Source: Cellvibrio sp. KY-GH-1 (GTDB taxonomy: Bacteria; Pseudomonadota; Gammaproteobacteria; Pseudomonadales; Cellvibrionaceae). Taken from it: a stretch of DNA of 64,000 bases. The position numbers were made by a program, and so were the translations under genes. Positions 52,956-63,064 of this stretch are shown here, piece after piece (positions within the stretch are counted from its first letter, which is position 1; every line of letters starts with the position of its first letter). The stretch spans positions 2,046,001-2,110,000 of the forward strand of contig NZ_CP031728.1 of the NCBI RefSeq assembly GCF_008806975.1. Direction: 5' to 3'. The notes below the pieces were generated by a model. That model was given only the letters and a program-made list of their open reading frames with translations, searched no databases and was not told where the DNA came from.

Positions 52956-53981
52956 TTAGTCCTCGCCGCTGGAACGGTCGAGTTTGATTAAACGTGTCGC
53001 CAATTTATCAAGCTGACGAAAACGCGCTGCGTTCTTGCGCCATTCTTTTGTTGGCCCAAGGGCCGTTCCGGAAGAATAAGAGCCTGATTCTGTAATTGAA
53101 CCAGTCACCAGACTCATGGCCGTAATATGTACCTTATCGGTAATTGTCAGATGTCCGACAATACCTACTGCGCCGGCTATCGTACAATATTCACCAATAG
53201 AAGTGCTGCCGGCAATACCGGTTTGTGCAGCGATAGCAGTGCCTTTACCAATATTCACGTTATGGGCAATTTGCACCTGATTATCGATAATAACGTCATC
53301 GGCAATATAAGTGTTATCCAGGGCTCCCCGATCTATACAGGTACACGCACCTATCTCAACATTATCGCCAACAATAACACCGCCCAGCTGAAAAATTTTC
53401 ACCCAGCGCCCTGCGTCTGGCGCAAAACCAAATCCATCAGCCCCAATCACCGCACCACTGTGAATGCGACAATTCGAGCCAAGAGAAACGCCGTGATAAA
53501 CTGTTACATTGGCAGAAAGTAGCGTATTTTTACCCACCACACTGTGATCCCCGATATAACTACCCGGCCCAATTACAACACCATCACCAACGGAAACTCC
53601 CTCTCCCAACACAACATTGGCACCAATAGAAATACCCGTTCCCAGCACACAGCCCGCGCCTATCACCGCTGAAGGATGAATCCCGACATAAGGAGGGAGG
53701 CGATCATCAAAAAATTGCGACGCTTGTGCGTAGGCAACGTATGGCTTCTTTACTACCAACTTGTTGCCGGCAAATTCACTAATTAAATCTGGATGGATTA
53801 ATACAGCTCCTGCAGCAGTAGCAGCCAGATATTTTTTATAGGCGGGGTTTGCAATAAAAGTTAGATCACTTGCAGTAGCATTTTGCAAAGTAGCAAGCGC
53901 ACTTATTTCCTGACTGGGATCGCCAATTAACTCGGCATCCAACATAGTTGCCAATTCAGCCAATAAATAAGTACGCGCCAC
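52956..53981 (-). CDS. lpxD: UDP-3-O-acylglucosamine N-acyltransferase
   Basis: MARTYLLAELATMLDAELIGD and LTFIANPAYKKYL form the uridine-binding N-domain; repeated VIGAGCVLGTGISIGANVVLGEG hexapeptides build the beta-helix, with the catalytic histidine in IDNQVQIAHNVNIGKG. It adds the second hydroxyacyl chain of lipid A. 341 residues is standard. Follows skp by 15 bases. Confidence 0.97.
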   Translation of the reverse strand: MARTYLLAELATMLDAELIGDPSQEISALATLQNATASDLTFIANPAYKKYLAATAAGAVLIHPDLISEFAGNKLVVKKPYVAYAQASQFFDDRLPPYVGIHPSAVIGAGCVLGTGISIGANVVLGEGVSVGDGVVIGPGSYIGDHSVVGKNTLLSANVTVYHGVSLGSNCRIHSGAVIGADGFGFAPDAGRWVKIFQLGGVIVGDNVEIGACTCIDRGALDNTYIADDVIIDNQVQIAHNVNIGKGTAIAAQTGIAGSTSIGEYCTIAGAVGIVGHLTITDKVHITAMSLVTGSITESGSYSSGTALGPTKEWRKNAARFRQLDKLATRLIKLDRSSGED

Positions 53982-53996
53982 AACCTGCTATCCAGC

Positions 53997-54509
53997 TTAC
54001 TTAGCTTTATTGAGCAGTTCAGTAACTTTTGGAGTTAAATCATTTTCAGGTTTGGCCATCATCACAGATTTAGCATCTACGATCATGCCAATTTTTTCTG
54101 ATTCAACCAATTGTTTTACCACTGCTTCCATTTTTGGGCCAAGCTCTTGCATGATTTGTTGCATCAACGCTTGTTGCTCAGATTGCAGCTTTTTACCTTG
54201 GAATTGATAGTCCTGCCCCAAGCTTTGCAATTTCTTTTCGTTTTCAGCGCGTTTCTCTGCACTCCAGGTCATACCATCTTTTTGATATTCAGCTTGCAGG
54301 GCTTTGATATCTGCTGCCAAACCATCAAGCTTGGCTTTTGCCGCCGCAAAATCAGCACTTTTTTGCAGTTTTTCAAATTTTGCTTTAGCCGCAGCAGTAC
54401 CCATAACAGCCGCAGTTGGATCAAGCACTACCACTTTGCTTTGCGCAAAGGAAACTGCAGAAACCAGCGATAAGGCAACTACAGCAAATAATTTTTGTGC
54501 AACAGTCAC
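53997..54509 (-). CDS. skp: Periplasmic OmpH/Skp chaperone
   Basis: Signal peptide ending SFAQ; the mature protein is a long charged hairpin (KLQKSADFAAAKAKLDGL, EYQKDGMTWSAEKRAENEKKLQSLGQDYQF) with the Skp-like C-terminal strand VAKESEKIGMIVDAKSV. It holds unfolded outer-membrane proteins on the way to BamA. 170 residues fits. It follows bamA, its functional partner. Confidence 0.93.
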   Translation of the reverse strand: MTVAQKLFAVVALSLVSAVSFAQSKVVVLDPTAAVMGTAAAKAKFEKLQKSADFAAAKAKLDGLAADIKALQAEYQKDGMTWSAEKRAENEKKLQSLGQDYQFQGKKLQSEQQALMQQIMQELGPKMEAVVKQLVESEKIGMIVDAKSVMMAKPENDLTPKVTELLNKAK

Positions 54510-54547
54510 AATCTTTTCCTCTTTGATAATCGATAAAAAATTTATTT

Positions 54548-57196
54548 TTAGAAAGTTTGCCCCAAGGAGAACTGGAACACTTCCGTACGATCGTACTCAT
54601 TTTCCCTAATTGGTTCGGCAATGCTAAATGTCATTGGTCCGAAACCAGAAATCCAGGTTAAGCCCAAGCCCACGGATGCATTGATGTGATCGACGTCAAC
54701 ATCGTAGCAATTCAATTGAGTTTTTCCACAATTCGTATCAAATACATTCCCCGCATCCAGGAAGAATGTAGTTTGTATTGAACGTTGATCCTTAATGAAC
54801 GGCAATGGGAAGAGTACCTCCGCCCCACCTTGAATTAACACATTGCCACCAAACGCCCCGCGATTGCGACCAACATAGTTATTGTTGTTCGCGTTAGTAA
54901 TGAGCTCTCCAGGAACACAATCTATATTGCCCGCATCCCCTGGTGAATCAGGATCTTCACACAGAACATACGCAGTTCCTCCAGTCTCACCAGCATCAGG
55001 AATACCATCACCATTCAAATCATCCCAAATTGTTGGGCTGGTAACCGCCGATCTAATATAGGTGCTGCGCGGCCCCAAGGTGTTGCGTTCGAACCCACGG
55101 ACCGAGCCAAAACCACCAGCATAATAATTTTCAAAGAACGGCAATTCATCCAAGCCACCATAAGACTCCGCGTACCCCAGTCGGGTATGCAATCTTAAGG
55201 TCAATGCGTTGGTTAACGGGACAAACACCTGCCCATTGTAATTAAGCTTATAGTATTCCAGATCACCACCAGGCAATGAAATCTCAAATGAAATTTGTTG
55301 CTGAGCACCGCGGTTTGCCAAAACTCCGCGATTTAATGTAGATCTCAACCAATAAACGCTGGCCTGCGCATCGTTAAACGTATCGCCATAAATATCCAAA
55401 AATCCTTTAGGGCCAAGCATGGATTCGGTAATTGGTTTGGTTTCGTAACTGCCTGCCGGGAAGTCAAAACCATTGTACGCACGCTGCGTCAAATCATAGT
55501 TTTCCCCCTGAGTGATATAACCAATTTCATTATTCCATATAGGAGAGCGAATAATTTCCTGAGATGAATATGAAGTAGGAGTTACCTCCAAGCTGCGTAA
55601 ACCTATATCGAAACCAAGGCGTTCAATATCAGACACCGGATAACCAAAGTTCAACTTACCACCGTATACGTTCGTGCTATAGGGTGTAATGTTGTAAGAA
55701 CCGTAATCACTTTTTGTGTAATAGAGATTAACGCCGCGGCTCACGCCATCTGGGGTAAAATATGGATCGTTGTAATTAAAGTTATAGGCTGTTTGATAGC
55801 GGTTATGGCTAAAACTGAAGCCTACTTGCTTACCGGTTCCGAACCAGTTGTTTTGCTGGATACTTGCAGAAAACAATAGACCTGAATATTGGGCGTAACC
55901 CACCTGCAACCCCATGCTACCCGATGGCTGCTCCTCCACGGTATATTCAACATCGATTTGATCAGATGTACCTGGCACCTCTTTGTTCTCAACTTTAACT
56001 TCTTTAAAGAAGCCCAAACGCTCTAAACGAACTTTGGAGTTTTCGATTTGCGCAGAGTTGGCTGAACCACCTTCCATTTGACGCATTTCACGACGCAACA
56101 CTTCATCAACGGTTTTAGTATTTCCGCGGAAATTTACACGATTCACATAAGCACGTTTGCCAGGCTCAATAAAAAACGTAATTTTTACCGTTTTATCGGC
56201 ATCATTACGCTCTGGCATACCTTCCACTTTGGCAAATGTATAACCCTCGTTACCCAAACGCTTGGTCACATACTCTTCGGAGGTAGTCATTAAAATTTGA
56301 GAAAAGATTTGGCCAGACCGCATCAAAATCATACTGCGAATAATTTGCTCATCAATAGCCGGATCACCCGCGAGCTCAACGCTGCTGACGTTATAAATAT
56401 CTCCCTCCGTGATATTTACAGTGATAAAAATTTTTGACTTATCCGGGCTTAAAGAAATTTGCGATGAATCAATTTTAAAATTCAGATAGCCGCGATCCAT
56501 GTACCAGGATTCAAGACGCTCAAGGTCGCCTTTCATTTTTTCCTTATTATATTTATCGTTCCCGGTAATCCAGGACCACATGCCAGTGGTTTTTAATTCG
56601 AACAGTTCAATCAACTCTTCTTCGGTATACTTTGTATTACCCACAATATTGATCATTTTGATGCGCGAAGGACTGCCTTCGTCAATTTTCACCAACACCT
56701 TAACCTGGTTGCGCGGCATATCTTCAATTTCAATTTTTACACTGGCACCATAACGCCCCTGATTTACATATTCGCGTTGCAATGCTTGAGTAATACCTTC
56801 CAGGGTGGCGCGCTGAAAAATCTGACCTTCAGAGAGATTGTTCTCTTTCAAACTATCCATGAGGTTTTCGGTTTTGATGGCCTTGTTACCCTTCAACTCG
56901 ATTTTGTTAATGGCTGGGCGCTCTTTAATCACCAATACCAACACATCACCATCGCGCTTAATGGCAACATCGGAAAAGTAACCTACTTTAAACAGCTCTC
57001 TCGTAGCACTCTGGATATCTGCCTGGGTCAAGGTGTCGCCCACACGTATTGGCAGGGCACTAAATACTGTTCCTGCTGACACACGCTGTAGGCCTTCAAC
57101 TCGAATGTCACTCACTCGAAACGTTTGTGCGTGCACCGTTACGGCAAAGAAAAGTACCAGCAAACCGCTAAAAAATTGCATCAAAACTTGCTTCAT
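54548..57196 (-). CDS. bamA: Outer-membrane protein assembly factor BamA
   Basis: Signal peptide MKQVLMQFF...VHAQ, then five POTRA repeats (FRVSDIRVEGLQRVSAGTVFSALPI and VNRVNFRGNTKTVDEVLRREMRQMEG among them), and a C-terminal 16-strand barrel. The conserved barrel-loop motif near GGFGSVRGFERNTLGP and the terminal aromatic FSLGQTF identify it. It inserts barrel proteins into the outer membrane. 57196 was chosen as start for the signal peptide; a second ATG 18 bases upstream is possible. Confidence 0.97.
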   Translation of the reverse strand: MKQVLMQFFSGLLVLFFAVTVHAQTFRVSDIRVEGLQRVSAGTVFSALPIRVGDTLTQADIQSATRELFKVGYFSDVAIKRDGDVLVLVIKERPAINKIELKGNKAIKTENLMDSLKENNLSEGQIFQRATLEGITQALQREYVNQGRYGASVKIEIEDMPRNQVKVLVKIDEGSPSRIKMINIVGNTKYTEEELIELFELKTTGMWSWITGNDKYNKEKMKGDLERLESWYMDRGYLNFKIDSSQISLSPDKSKIFITVNITEGDIYNVSSVELAGDPAIDEQIIRSMILMRSGQIFSQILMTTSEEYVTKRLGNEGYTFAKVEGMPERNDADKTVKITFFIEPGKRAYVNRVNFRGNTKTVDEVLRREMRQMEGGSANSAQIENSKVRLERLGFFKEVKVENKEVPGTSDQIDVEYTVEEQPSGSMGLQVGYAQYSGLLFSASIQQNNWFGTGKQVGFSFSHNRYQTAYNFNYNDPYFTPDGVSRGVNLYYTKSDYGSYNITPYSTNVYGGKLNFGYPVSDIERLGFDIGLRSLEVTPTSYSSQEIIRSPIWNNEIGYITQGENYDLTQRAYNGFDFPAGSYETKPITESMLGPKGFLDIYGDTFNDAQASVYWLRSTLNRGVLANRGAQQQISFEISLPGGDLEYYKLNYNGQVFVPLTNALTLRLHTRLGYAESYGGLDELPFFENYYAGGFGSVRGFERNTLGPRSTYIRSAVTSPTIWDDLNGDGIPDAGETGGTAYVLCEDPDSPGDAGNIDCVPGELITNANNNNYVGRNRGAFGGNVLIQGGAEVLFPLPFIKDQRSIQTTFFLDAGNVFDTNCGKTQLNCYDVDVDHINASVGLGLTWISGFGPMTFSIAEPIRENEYDRTEVFQFSLGQTF

Positions 57197-57243
57197 AGAA
57201 TCTGTTCTAATCATTAATGAATGTTGGTTGCAGCCAAAAACAG

Positions 57244-58590
57244 TTACAGCCGCATAATGTCGTTATAGAGTGCCAACAGGCTCAAGCTAATCACCAAAAA
57301 GAGCCCTGCCTGGTACCCCAGCATCTGCACTTTGTCGGACACCGGTTTCCCCTTAATTACTTCAATGAAGTAATAAAATAAGTGGCCACCATCCAGTACA
57401 GGGATAGGCAACAGGTTAAAAACTGCCAAAAAGACACTCAGCAGCGCGACAAAACCAATAAAGCTCACCAGACCGCTCTCGGCCGAAGAGCCCGCCACCT
57501 TAGCAATGGTTATCGGTCCACTCAAGTTTTTCGTGGAAATTTCGCCAAGAATCAATTTTTTGACTGATAAAAGAACAAAACCCGAGGTTTCCCAGGTTTT
57601 ATTGACCCCGGCAACAAAAGCACCGACGACAGAATAGTCATAAGCACGAATCAATTTTTCGGGAATATTGTAGGGTTGAACCCCAACTCCAACCCTACCC
57701 TGAACCTTACCATTTTCGGTTACGGCATCGGGAATTAAGGTTAATTGATGCAGCTGTCCAGCACGCTCAAAGGTTACACTCAATGCAGCACCCGGGCGTT
57801 CACGGACATAATCCACCCACAAGCGCCAATCATTTATTACGACATCATCAACTCTACGCAGTACGTCTCCTGTCTTTAAACCAGCTCTCTCCGCTGGACT
57901 AGCAGAAAGAACCTCACCTACCACGGGAGGGATTTGAGGAAATTGAAGACTAATCCCCAAACCGGCAACCGGATCCGGATCTGCCGCATCGCGCAACCAA
58001 TCATGCAATTGAGCCTCAGATTCATACTGAAAATGAGAGTCTTCCGAGTAGGCCACCTTAAAACTGATCGGACCACTTTCACCCAAGCGATTCAGCAACG
58101 CCCGATTAAGAGCCTGCCAGGTTGGTGTTGGGATACCATCGACCGCAAGAATCTCCTGTCCCTTCTCGAGCCCAGCCTGGGCCGCAATAGAGTTAGGAGC
58201 AATACTGTCGATTACAGGAACCATGCCGCGCTCACCTTGCAGCATCAACCCCCAAAACAGCAGGATCGCTAATATGAAGTTTGCAATTGGCCCCGCCGCG
58301 ACAATCGCTATTCGCTGCCAGACCGATTTGTTATTGAAAGCCATATGGCGCTCTTCCGTCGCTACAACTCCCTCTCGCTCATCCAGCATTTTTACATAGC
58401 CACCCAATGGTAAGGCTGCCAAGGCATATTCGGTTCCCTGACGGTCCCGCCATGACCATAGGACCTTTCCAAAACCAATGGAAAAGCGATGGACCTTTAC
58501 CCCACAACGACGAGCCACATAAAAATGCCCGAACTCGTGAATAGATACGAGAATAAGAAGCGCAACCAGGAAAGATAGAACAGTCTGCAT
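57244..58590 (-). CDS. rseP: Site-2 intramembrane protease RseP
   Basis: The zinc motif HEFGH is at 18-22 in the first helix; two PDZ domains follow (AAQAGLEKGQEILAVDG and AERAGLKTGDVLRRVDD), and the second active-site element NLLPIPVLDGGH is near the C-terminus. It trims anti-sigma-E and signal-peptide remnants, linking envelope stress to sigma-E. Directly upstream of bamA, as in other gammaproteobacteria. Confidence 0.97.
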   Translation of the reverse strand: MQTVLSFLVALLILVSIHEFGHFYVARRCGVKVHRFSIGFGKVLWSWRDRQGTEYALAALPLGGYVKMLDEREGVVATEERHMAFNNKSVWQRIAIVAAGPIANFILAILLFWGLMLQGERGMVPVIDSIAPNSIAAQAGLEKGQEILAVDGIPTPTWQALNRALLNRLGESGPISFKVAYSEDSHFQYESEAQLHDWLRDAADPDPVAGLGISLQFPQIPPVVGEVLSASPAERAGLKTGDVLRRVDDVVINDWRLWVDYVRERPGAALSVTFERAGQLHQLTLIPDAVTENGKVQGRVGVGVQPYNIPEKLIRAYDYSVVGAFVAGVNKTWETSGFVLLSVKKLILGEISTKNLSGPITIAKVAGSSAESGLVSFIGFVALLSVFLAVFNLLPIPVLDGGHLFYYFIEVIKGKPVSDKVQMLGYQAGLFLVISLSLLALYNDIMRL

Positions 58591-58611
58591 ACAACTAACC
58601 TCGAGAGGAAC

Positions 58612-59811
58612 TTACCATTGCGCAATCAATTGCTGCGCCAACGCTCTCGCCTCAGCATCAGCCGCTTGTACATGCCCAAGATCATGAGGTTCAACAGATA
58701 CGATACGTGATAATACCTGTTCGATAACAACAGCAATCTGATCAAAACGAATTCGCCGCTGTAAAAATGAGGCGACCGCCACTTCATTCGCGGCATTAAG
58801 AATCGCAGGTGCCGTGCCAGCCGTTTCTGCGGCCTGCTGGGCCAAACGCAGGCATGGAAAACGCATATAATCTGGCGAACTAAAATCCAAACGGGCCGTA
58901 GCAATTAAATCCAAACTTGCTACGCCTGACTCTATCCGCTCCGGCCAAGCCAAAGCGTGTGCGATGGGCGTGCGCATATCGGGGTTCCCTAATTGCGCCA
59001 AAACTGAACCATCAATATATTCCACCATTGAGTGGATGACACTTTGCGGATGCACAACCACTTGAACCTGTTGCGGACGCGCATTGAACAACCAGCACGC
59101 CTCAATTAATTCCAAGCCTTTGTTGAGCATAGTGGCTGAGTCCACAGAAATTTTTTGCCCCATACTCCAGTTGGGATGAGCACAGGCTTGCTCGGGAGTA
59201 ACCTTTGGTAAATCGCTAAGAGGCGTATTGCGGAAAGGGCCACCAGAGGCGGTTAAAAGAATTTTGCGCACACCGCTGGATTTCAAACCCTGCTGCAGGT
59301 AATCCGCACGATGATTGGGTAAACATTGGAAGATCGCGTTGTGCTCACTATCTATCGGCAGGAGCAGAGCACCACTTTCAGCAACAACTCGAGTAAATAA
59401 ACCACCCGCCATTACCAACGCTTCTTTATTTGCCAACAGAACTTTTTTGCCAGCCCTGACCGCCGCCAGTGTCGGCAATAACCCAGCAGCGCCTACGATG
59501 GCAGCCATCACGGTATCAACCTCAGGATCAGACGCTACCTGAGCTAAAGCATCATCACCTTGCAACACTTCAGTTGTGCAACCCTGACGACGCAGTTCCA
59601 TCTCCAGCGCGCTCGCGGAGACAGGATCTTTCATTACCGCATAACGCGGTCGGTATGCCAAACATTGCGTAGCCAAAACCTGCCAACGACGATCTGCCGT
59701 TAACGCAAATACTTTATAACGATCAGGATGACGCGCAATAACATCCAGCGTGCTAACACCTATAGACCCACTCGCTCCCAGCACCGTAATCGATTGAACC
59801 GTTGCCGACAT
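58612..59811 (-). CDS. dxr: 1-deoxy-D-xylulose 5-phosphate reductoisomerase
   Basis: NADPH site [14 protein letters not shown], metal ligands in [15 protein letters not shown], and the flexible active-site segment [18 protein letters not shown]. It makes MEP, the committed step of isoprenoid synthesis, and is the target of fosmidomycin. 399 residues is normal. It lies between cdsA and rseP; two genes on, uppS uses the products. Confidence 0.97.
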   Translation of the reverse strand: MSATVQSITVLGASGSIGVSTLDVIARHPDRYKVFALTADRRWQVLATQCLAYRPRYAVMKDPVSASALEMELRRQGCTTEVLQGDDALAQVASDPEVDTVMAAIVGAAGLLPTLAAVRAGKKVLLANKEALVMAGGLFTRVVAESGALLLPIDSEHNAIFQCLPNHRADYLQQGLKSSGVRKILLTASGGPFRNTPLSDLPKVTPEQACAHPNWSMGQKISVDSATMLNKGLELIEACWLFNARPQQVQVVVHPQSVIHSMVEYIDGSVLAQLGNPDMRTPIAHALAWPERIESGVASLDLIATARLDFSSPDYMRFPCLRLAQQAAETAGTAPAILNAANEVAVASFLQRRIRFDQIAVVIEQVLSRIVSVEPHDLGHVQAADAEARALAQQLIAQW

Positions 59812-59813
59812 TG

Positions 59814-60668
59814 TTACGCACCCACCGCCGAACTAAATGCACCTGTAGCCAGCAACGCCATCGCAAATATTGGCGCCCCCGCAGTAATACCGTCGACACG
59901 GTCAAGAATCCCACCATGACCCGGCAATATACTCCCACTATCTTTCACACCCGCATGACGCTTGACCATGCTTTCAAGTAAATCACCTAACACAGAAATC
60001 AAACTGGTGGGAACAACAATCGCCAACATAATCAGGAAACTCATGTCCAACGCGTGACTTAACCCTAACGCCAATAGGCAATTTGCAAAAAAACCGCCAG
60101 CAAATCCCTCCCAGGTCTTACCCGGGCTAACGGCGGGAGCCAACTTATGGCGACCAAAGCGACGGCCAGCAAAATAACCACCGCTGTCAGCAATTGCGAC
60201 TATAAGGATCAGCAACAACACCAACCAGGCGCCATTCACTTGCTGGCGAACATACACCAATGCCACCCAGGTCGGAATTAACACGACCAATCCCATCAAT
60301 AAGCGCAGACCCTGATGCCCCCAAAGCAAACTGCTGGTCGGGTAACCCTGCACAAGCAATAAGGCCAAGGCCCACCAACCACAACCCACAATCAGCAAAT
60401 CGCGAATTGCTTCTTCATTTAACCGGGGGGTCGCCTCACCCTCAAACCCCAAATACACTGAAGCGCAAATCATCAATACCAAGTTAACGAGGGTATAAAA
60501 CGTACGCTGCCAAACCGCGGTAAAGCCCGATAAGCCAGCCCACTCCCAACTACCTATCAGCACTACAGCGCCAATAAAGAATGAAAAGTACCCGGCAGGC
60601 AAACCAAACAATGCTGCGAGAAAAATAACCGCCAGAAACAGCGCCGTAATTACACGTTGCTTAAGCAT
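59814..60668 (-). CDS. cdsA: Phosphatidate cytidylyltransferase
   Basis: Multi-helix membrane enzyme with the family signature [33 protein letters not shown] near the C-terminus, including the conserved metal-binding Asp pair. It makes CDP-diacylglycerol for all phospholipids. ATG at 60668 (MLKQRVI) has AGCGGG upstream; the longer form starts with GTG. It overlaps the end of uppS by 8 bases and ends 2 bases before dxr. Confidence 0.96.
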   Translation of the reverse strand: MLKQRVITALFLAVIFLAALFGLPAGYFSFFIGAVVLIGSWEWAGLSGFTAVWQRTFYTLVNLVLMICASVYLGFEGEATPRLNEEAIRDLLIVGCGWWALALLLVQGYPTSSLLWGHQGLRLLMGLVVLIPTWVALVYVRQQVNGAWLVLLLILIVAIADSGGYFAGRRFGRHKLAPAVSPGKTWEGFAGGFFANCLLALGLSHALDMSFLIMLAIVVPTSLISVLGDLLESMVKRHAGVKDSGSILPGHGGILDRVDGITAGAPIFAMALLATGAFSSAVGA

Positions 60669-61395
60669 TAATTGCACCCGCTTCGATTTGATCCCCGGTC
60701 ATACCAAAACGGCGCTGACGCTCATGAAAACTACTCGCCGCTCTCTTCAATTCCTCGCCATCAAAATCAGGCCAGAGTTTGTCGCTGAAAAAAAGCTCAG
60801 CATAGGCGCATTGCCACAATAAAAAATTACTAATGCGCACTTCACCACCCGTGCGAATTAGCAAGTCCAAAGGAGGGAGATCCGCCAGGCAAGTGTGTTG
60901 ATGAAGAGTATCTTCGTTGATATCAGCAACCGCTAAATTTCCGTTCAGCACTTGTTGCGTCATTTTTTGTGCCGCCTGGGCAATATCCCAGCGCCCGCCA
61001 TAATCCGCAGCAATTGCCAGCGTAGTTTTTCCACCCGCAGTGATTGCCTCAGCTTCAGCAATTGCTTTTTGAATGGATGCGCTAAAGCGCTCACGATTAC
61101 CAATCACGCGCAAAGCAACATTTTTCTTCTTCAATGCCTTGGCTTCGTTTTTGAGATACAACAGAAACAGTGACATAAGGGCTTCGACTTCGATTGGAGG
61201 GCGCCGCCAATTTTCACTGCTAAATGCAAACACAGTTAATACTTCAATGTCTAACTCCTGACATGCAGCCATCACATCGCGAATGCGCTCAACACCCACT
61301 TTATGACCAGACACCCCTGCCATACCACGCTGTTTTGCCCAGCGATTATTGCCATCCATAATGATCGCCACATGGCGAAGATTATTGTCAGTCAC
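60661..61395 (-). CDS. uppS: Undecaprenyl diphosphate synthase
   Basis: VAIIMDGNNRWAKQRG is the cis-prenyltransferase signature (catalytic Asp), with FSSENWRRP and the late LLIRTGGEVRISNFLLWQCAYAELFF motif. It builds C55 undecaprenyl diphosphate, the peptidoglycan and O-antigen carrier. Overlaps the start of cdsA. A TATCCGC/GCGGATA hairpin (61482-61510) lies between frr and this gene, without a T-run. Confidence 0.97.
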   Translation of the reverse strand: MTDNNLRHVAIIMDGNNRWAKQRGMAGVSGHKVGVERIRDVMAACQELDIEVLTVFAFSSENWRRPPIEVEALMSLFLLYLKNEAKALKKKNVALRVIGNRERFSASIQKAIAEAEAITAGGKTTLAIAADYGGRWDIAQAAQKMTQQVLNGNLAVADINEDTLHQHTCLADLPPLDLLIRTGGEVRISNFLLWQCAYAELFFSDKLWPDFDGEELKRAASSFHERQRRFGMTGDQIEAGAINA

Positions 61396-61520
61396 GCGTT
61401 TCTCCCATCGACAGGCTTATATTGATGCAAACAAGCAACTGCCTGCCTTTTTTACATTTTTTTGTAGTGGTAAGTACAGGATATCCGCCCCGCAAATTTC
61501 GGAGCGGATACAAAAGCAGA

Positions 61521-62078
61521 TTAAATAGCCATCAAATCTGCTTCTTTCGCAGCCAACGCCTTATCTACTTCAGCAATATATTTATCGGTAATCTTTTGAA
61601 TGTCATCCTGCGCGCGACGATCGTCATCCTCTCCAATCGCCTTATCTTTCAGCAACGCCTTCACATCACCGAGCACATCGCGACGCACATTGCGAACGGC
61701 TACACGACCATTCTCTGCTTCAGCGCGAGCTTGTTTGATAAAGTTCTTACGGGTTTCTTCGGTCAACATCGGCAATGGAATACGAATCAAACCGTTGTTG
61801 GTAGAAGGGTTTAAACCCAAATCTGATTTCATAATGGCTTTTTCAATTGCCGGAACCAGATTGCGTTCCCAAGGGCTTAACGACAGGGTGCGCGCATCTT
61901 CAATATTGATATTCGCAACCTGACTCAAAGGAGTTTGCGTACCGTAATAATCGACAGTGATACCATCCAACAAACTTGGGTGAGCACGACCAGTACGAAT
62001 TTTATTGAAATTATTACCCAGCGCTTCAATCGCTTTTTTCATACGCGCTTCAGCATCTTTTTTGATGTCATTAATCAT
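61521..62078 (-). CDS. frr: Ribosome recycling factor
   Basis: [40 protein letters not shown] and [23 protein letters not shown] are hallmark RRF segments; 185 residues is standard. It splits post-termination ribosomes with EF-G. Its ATG overlaps the pyrH stop, so translation is coupled. Confidence 0.98.
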   Translation of the reverse strand: MINDIKKDAEARMKKAIEALGNNFNKIRTGRAHPSLLDGITVDYYGTQTPLSQVANINIEDARTLSLSPWERNLVPAIEKAIMKSDLGLNPSTNNGLIRIPLPMLTEETRKNFIKQARAEAENGRVAVRNVRRDVLGDVKALLKDKAIGEDDDRRAQDDIQKITDKYIAEVDKALAAKEADLMAI

Positions 62079-62809
62079 GATTTATCCTCTTCAATCAAAG
62101 TACCTTCGTTACTACCCACAACAATATTCAATAACGCACCGGTTTTATTCATACGGAAAACGCGCACCGGCATATCGTGCTCACGACACAAGCAAATTGC
62201 CGTTAAATCCATTACACCCAGCTTTTTGTCGAGAACTTCGTCGTAAGAAAGACGATCATATTTCGTCGCCGTAGGATCTTTTTTAGGATCCGCCGTATAA
62301 ACACCATCAACTTTGGTGGCCTTTAGTACAATATCCGCTTCCACTTCGATGCCACGCAAACAGGCTGCTGAGTCAGTAGTAAAAAATGGATTGCCCGTTC
62401 CCGCCGAAAAGATCACGACCTCACCGGAATTCAGGAAACGGATAGCACGGCGGCGGTCATAGTGCTCAACCACACCGCTCATTGGAATAGCTGACATAAC
62501 ACGGGAGGAGATGTTGGAGCGCTCCAATGCATCGCGCATTGCCAGGGCATTCATTACCGTGGCCAACATCCCCATGTGATCGCCAGTTACACGATCAAGA
62601 CCGGCTGCACTTAGGGCAGCACCACGAAACAGGTTGCCACCACCAATAACCAAGCCAACCTGAACACCAATACCGACCAACTGACCAATTTCCAGAGCCA
62701 TTTTGTCGAGTACTTTAGGGTCTATACCGAATCCCTCGGTTCCCATCAATTCCTCGCCACTCAATTTCAACAGAATACGCTTGTACTTCTTATCTCTGGG
62801 GCTGGACAT
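62075..62809 (-). CDS. pyrH: Uridylate kinase
   Basis: [22 protein letters not shown] and [11 protein letters not shown] mark bacterial UMP kinase, with [42 protein letters not shown] further on. Start at 62809 ([10 protein letters not shown]) has GGAGAGC upstream; the longer frame lacks family homology. It is the first gene of the run: the usual upstream rpsB-tsf pair is not next to it here, and a diguanylate cyclase gene diverges from it 255 bases away. Confidence 0.97.
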   Translation of the reverse strand: MSSPRDKKYKRILLKLSGEELMGTEGFGIDPKVLDKMALEIGQLVGIGVQVGLVIGGGNLFRGAALSAAGLDRVTGDHMGMLATVMNALAMRDALERSNISSRVMSAIPMSGVVEHYDRRRAIRFLNSGEVVIFSAGTGNPFFTTDSAACLRGIEVEADIVLKATKVDGVYTADPKKDPTATKYDRLSYDEVLDKKLGVMDLTAICLCREHDMPVRVFRMNKTGALLNIVVGSNEGTLIEEDKS

Positions 62810-63064
62810 AAATGCTCTCCAAAACAATGAGTTAGCCACAAATGACCACCTCAACCGGGGGCCAAAAAAAATCGGTGCAGTGTAACAGAAAAACAACTCC
62901 CCAGTTATGCCCGGCGCCGCGGTTTTTCACTCGTAGGTCAAAACGATCCCGATTAAACAACAATATAATTGTCATAACTACCATAAGATCAGGGCAAAAA
63001 AATTGATTTCCCCATATGCTGAACAATACTTATACGCAATCTATAACAAGCAGTAGACCGACCA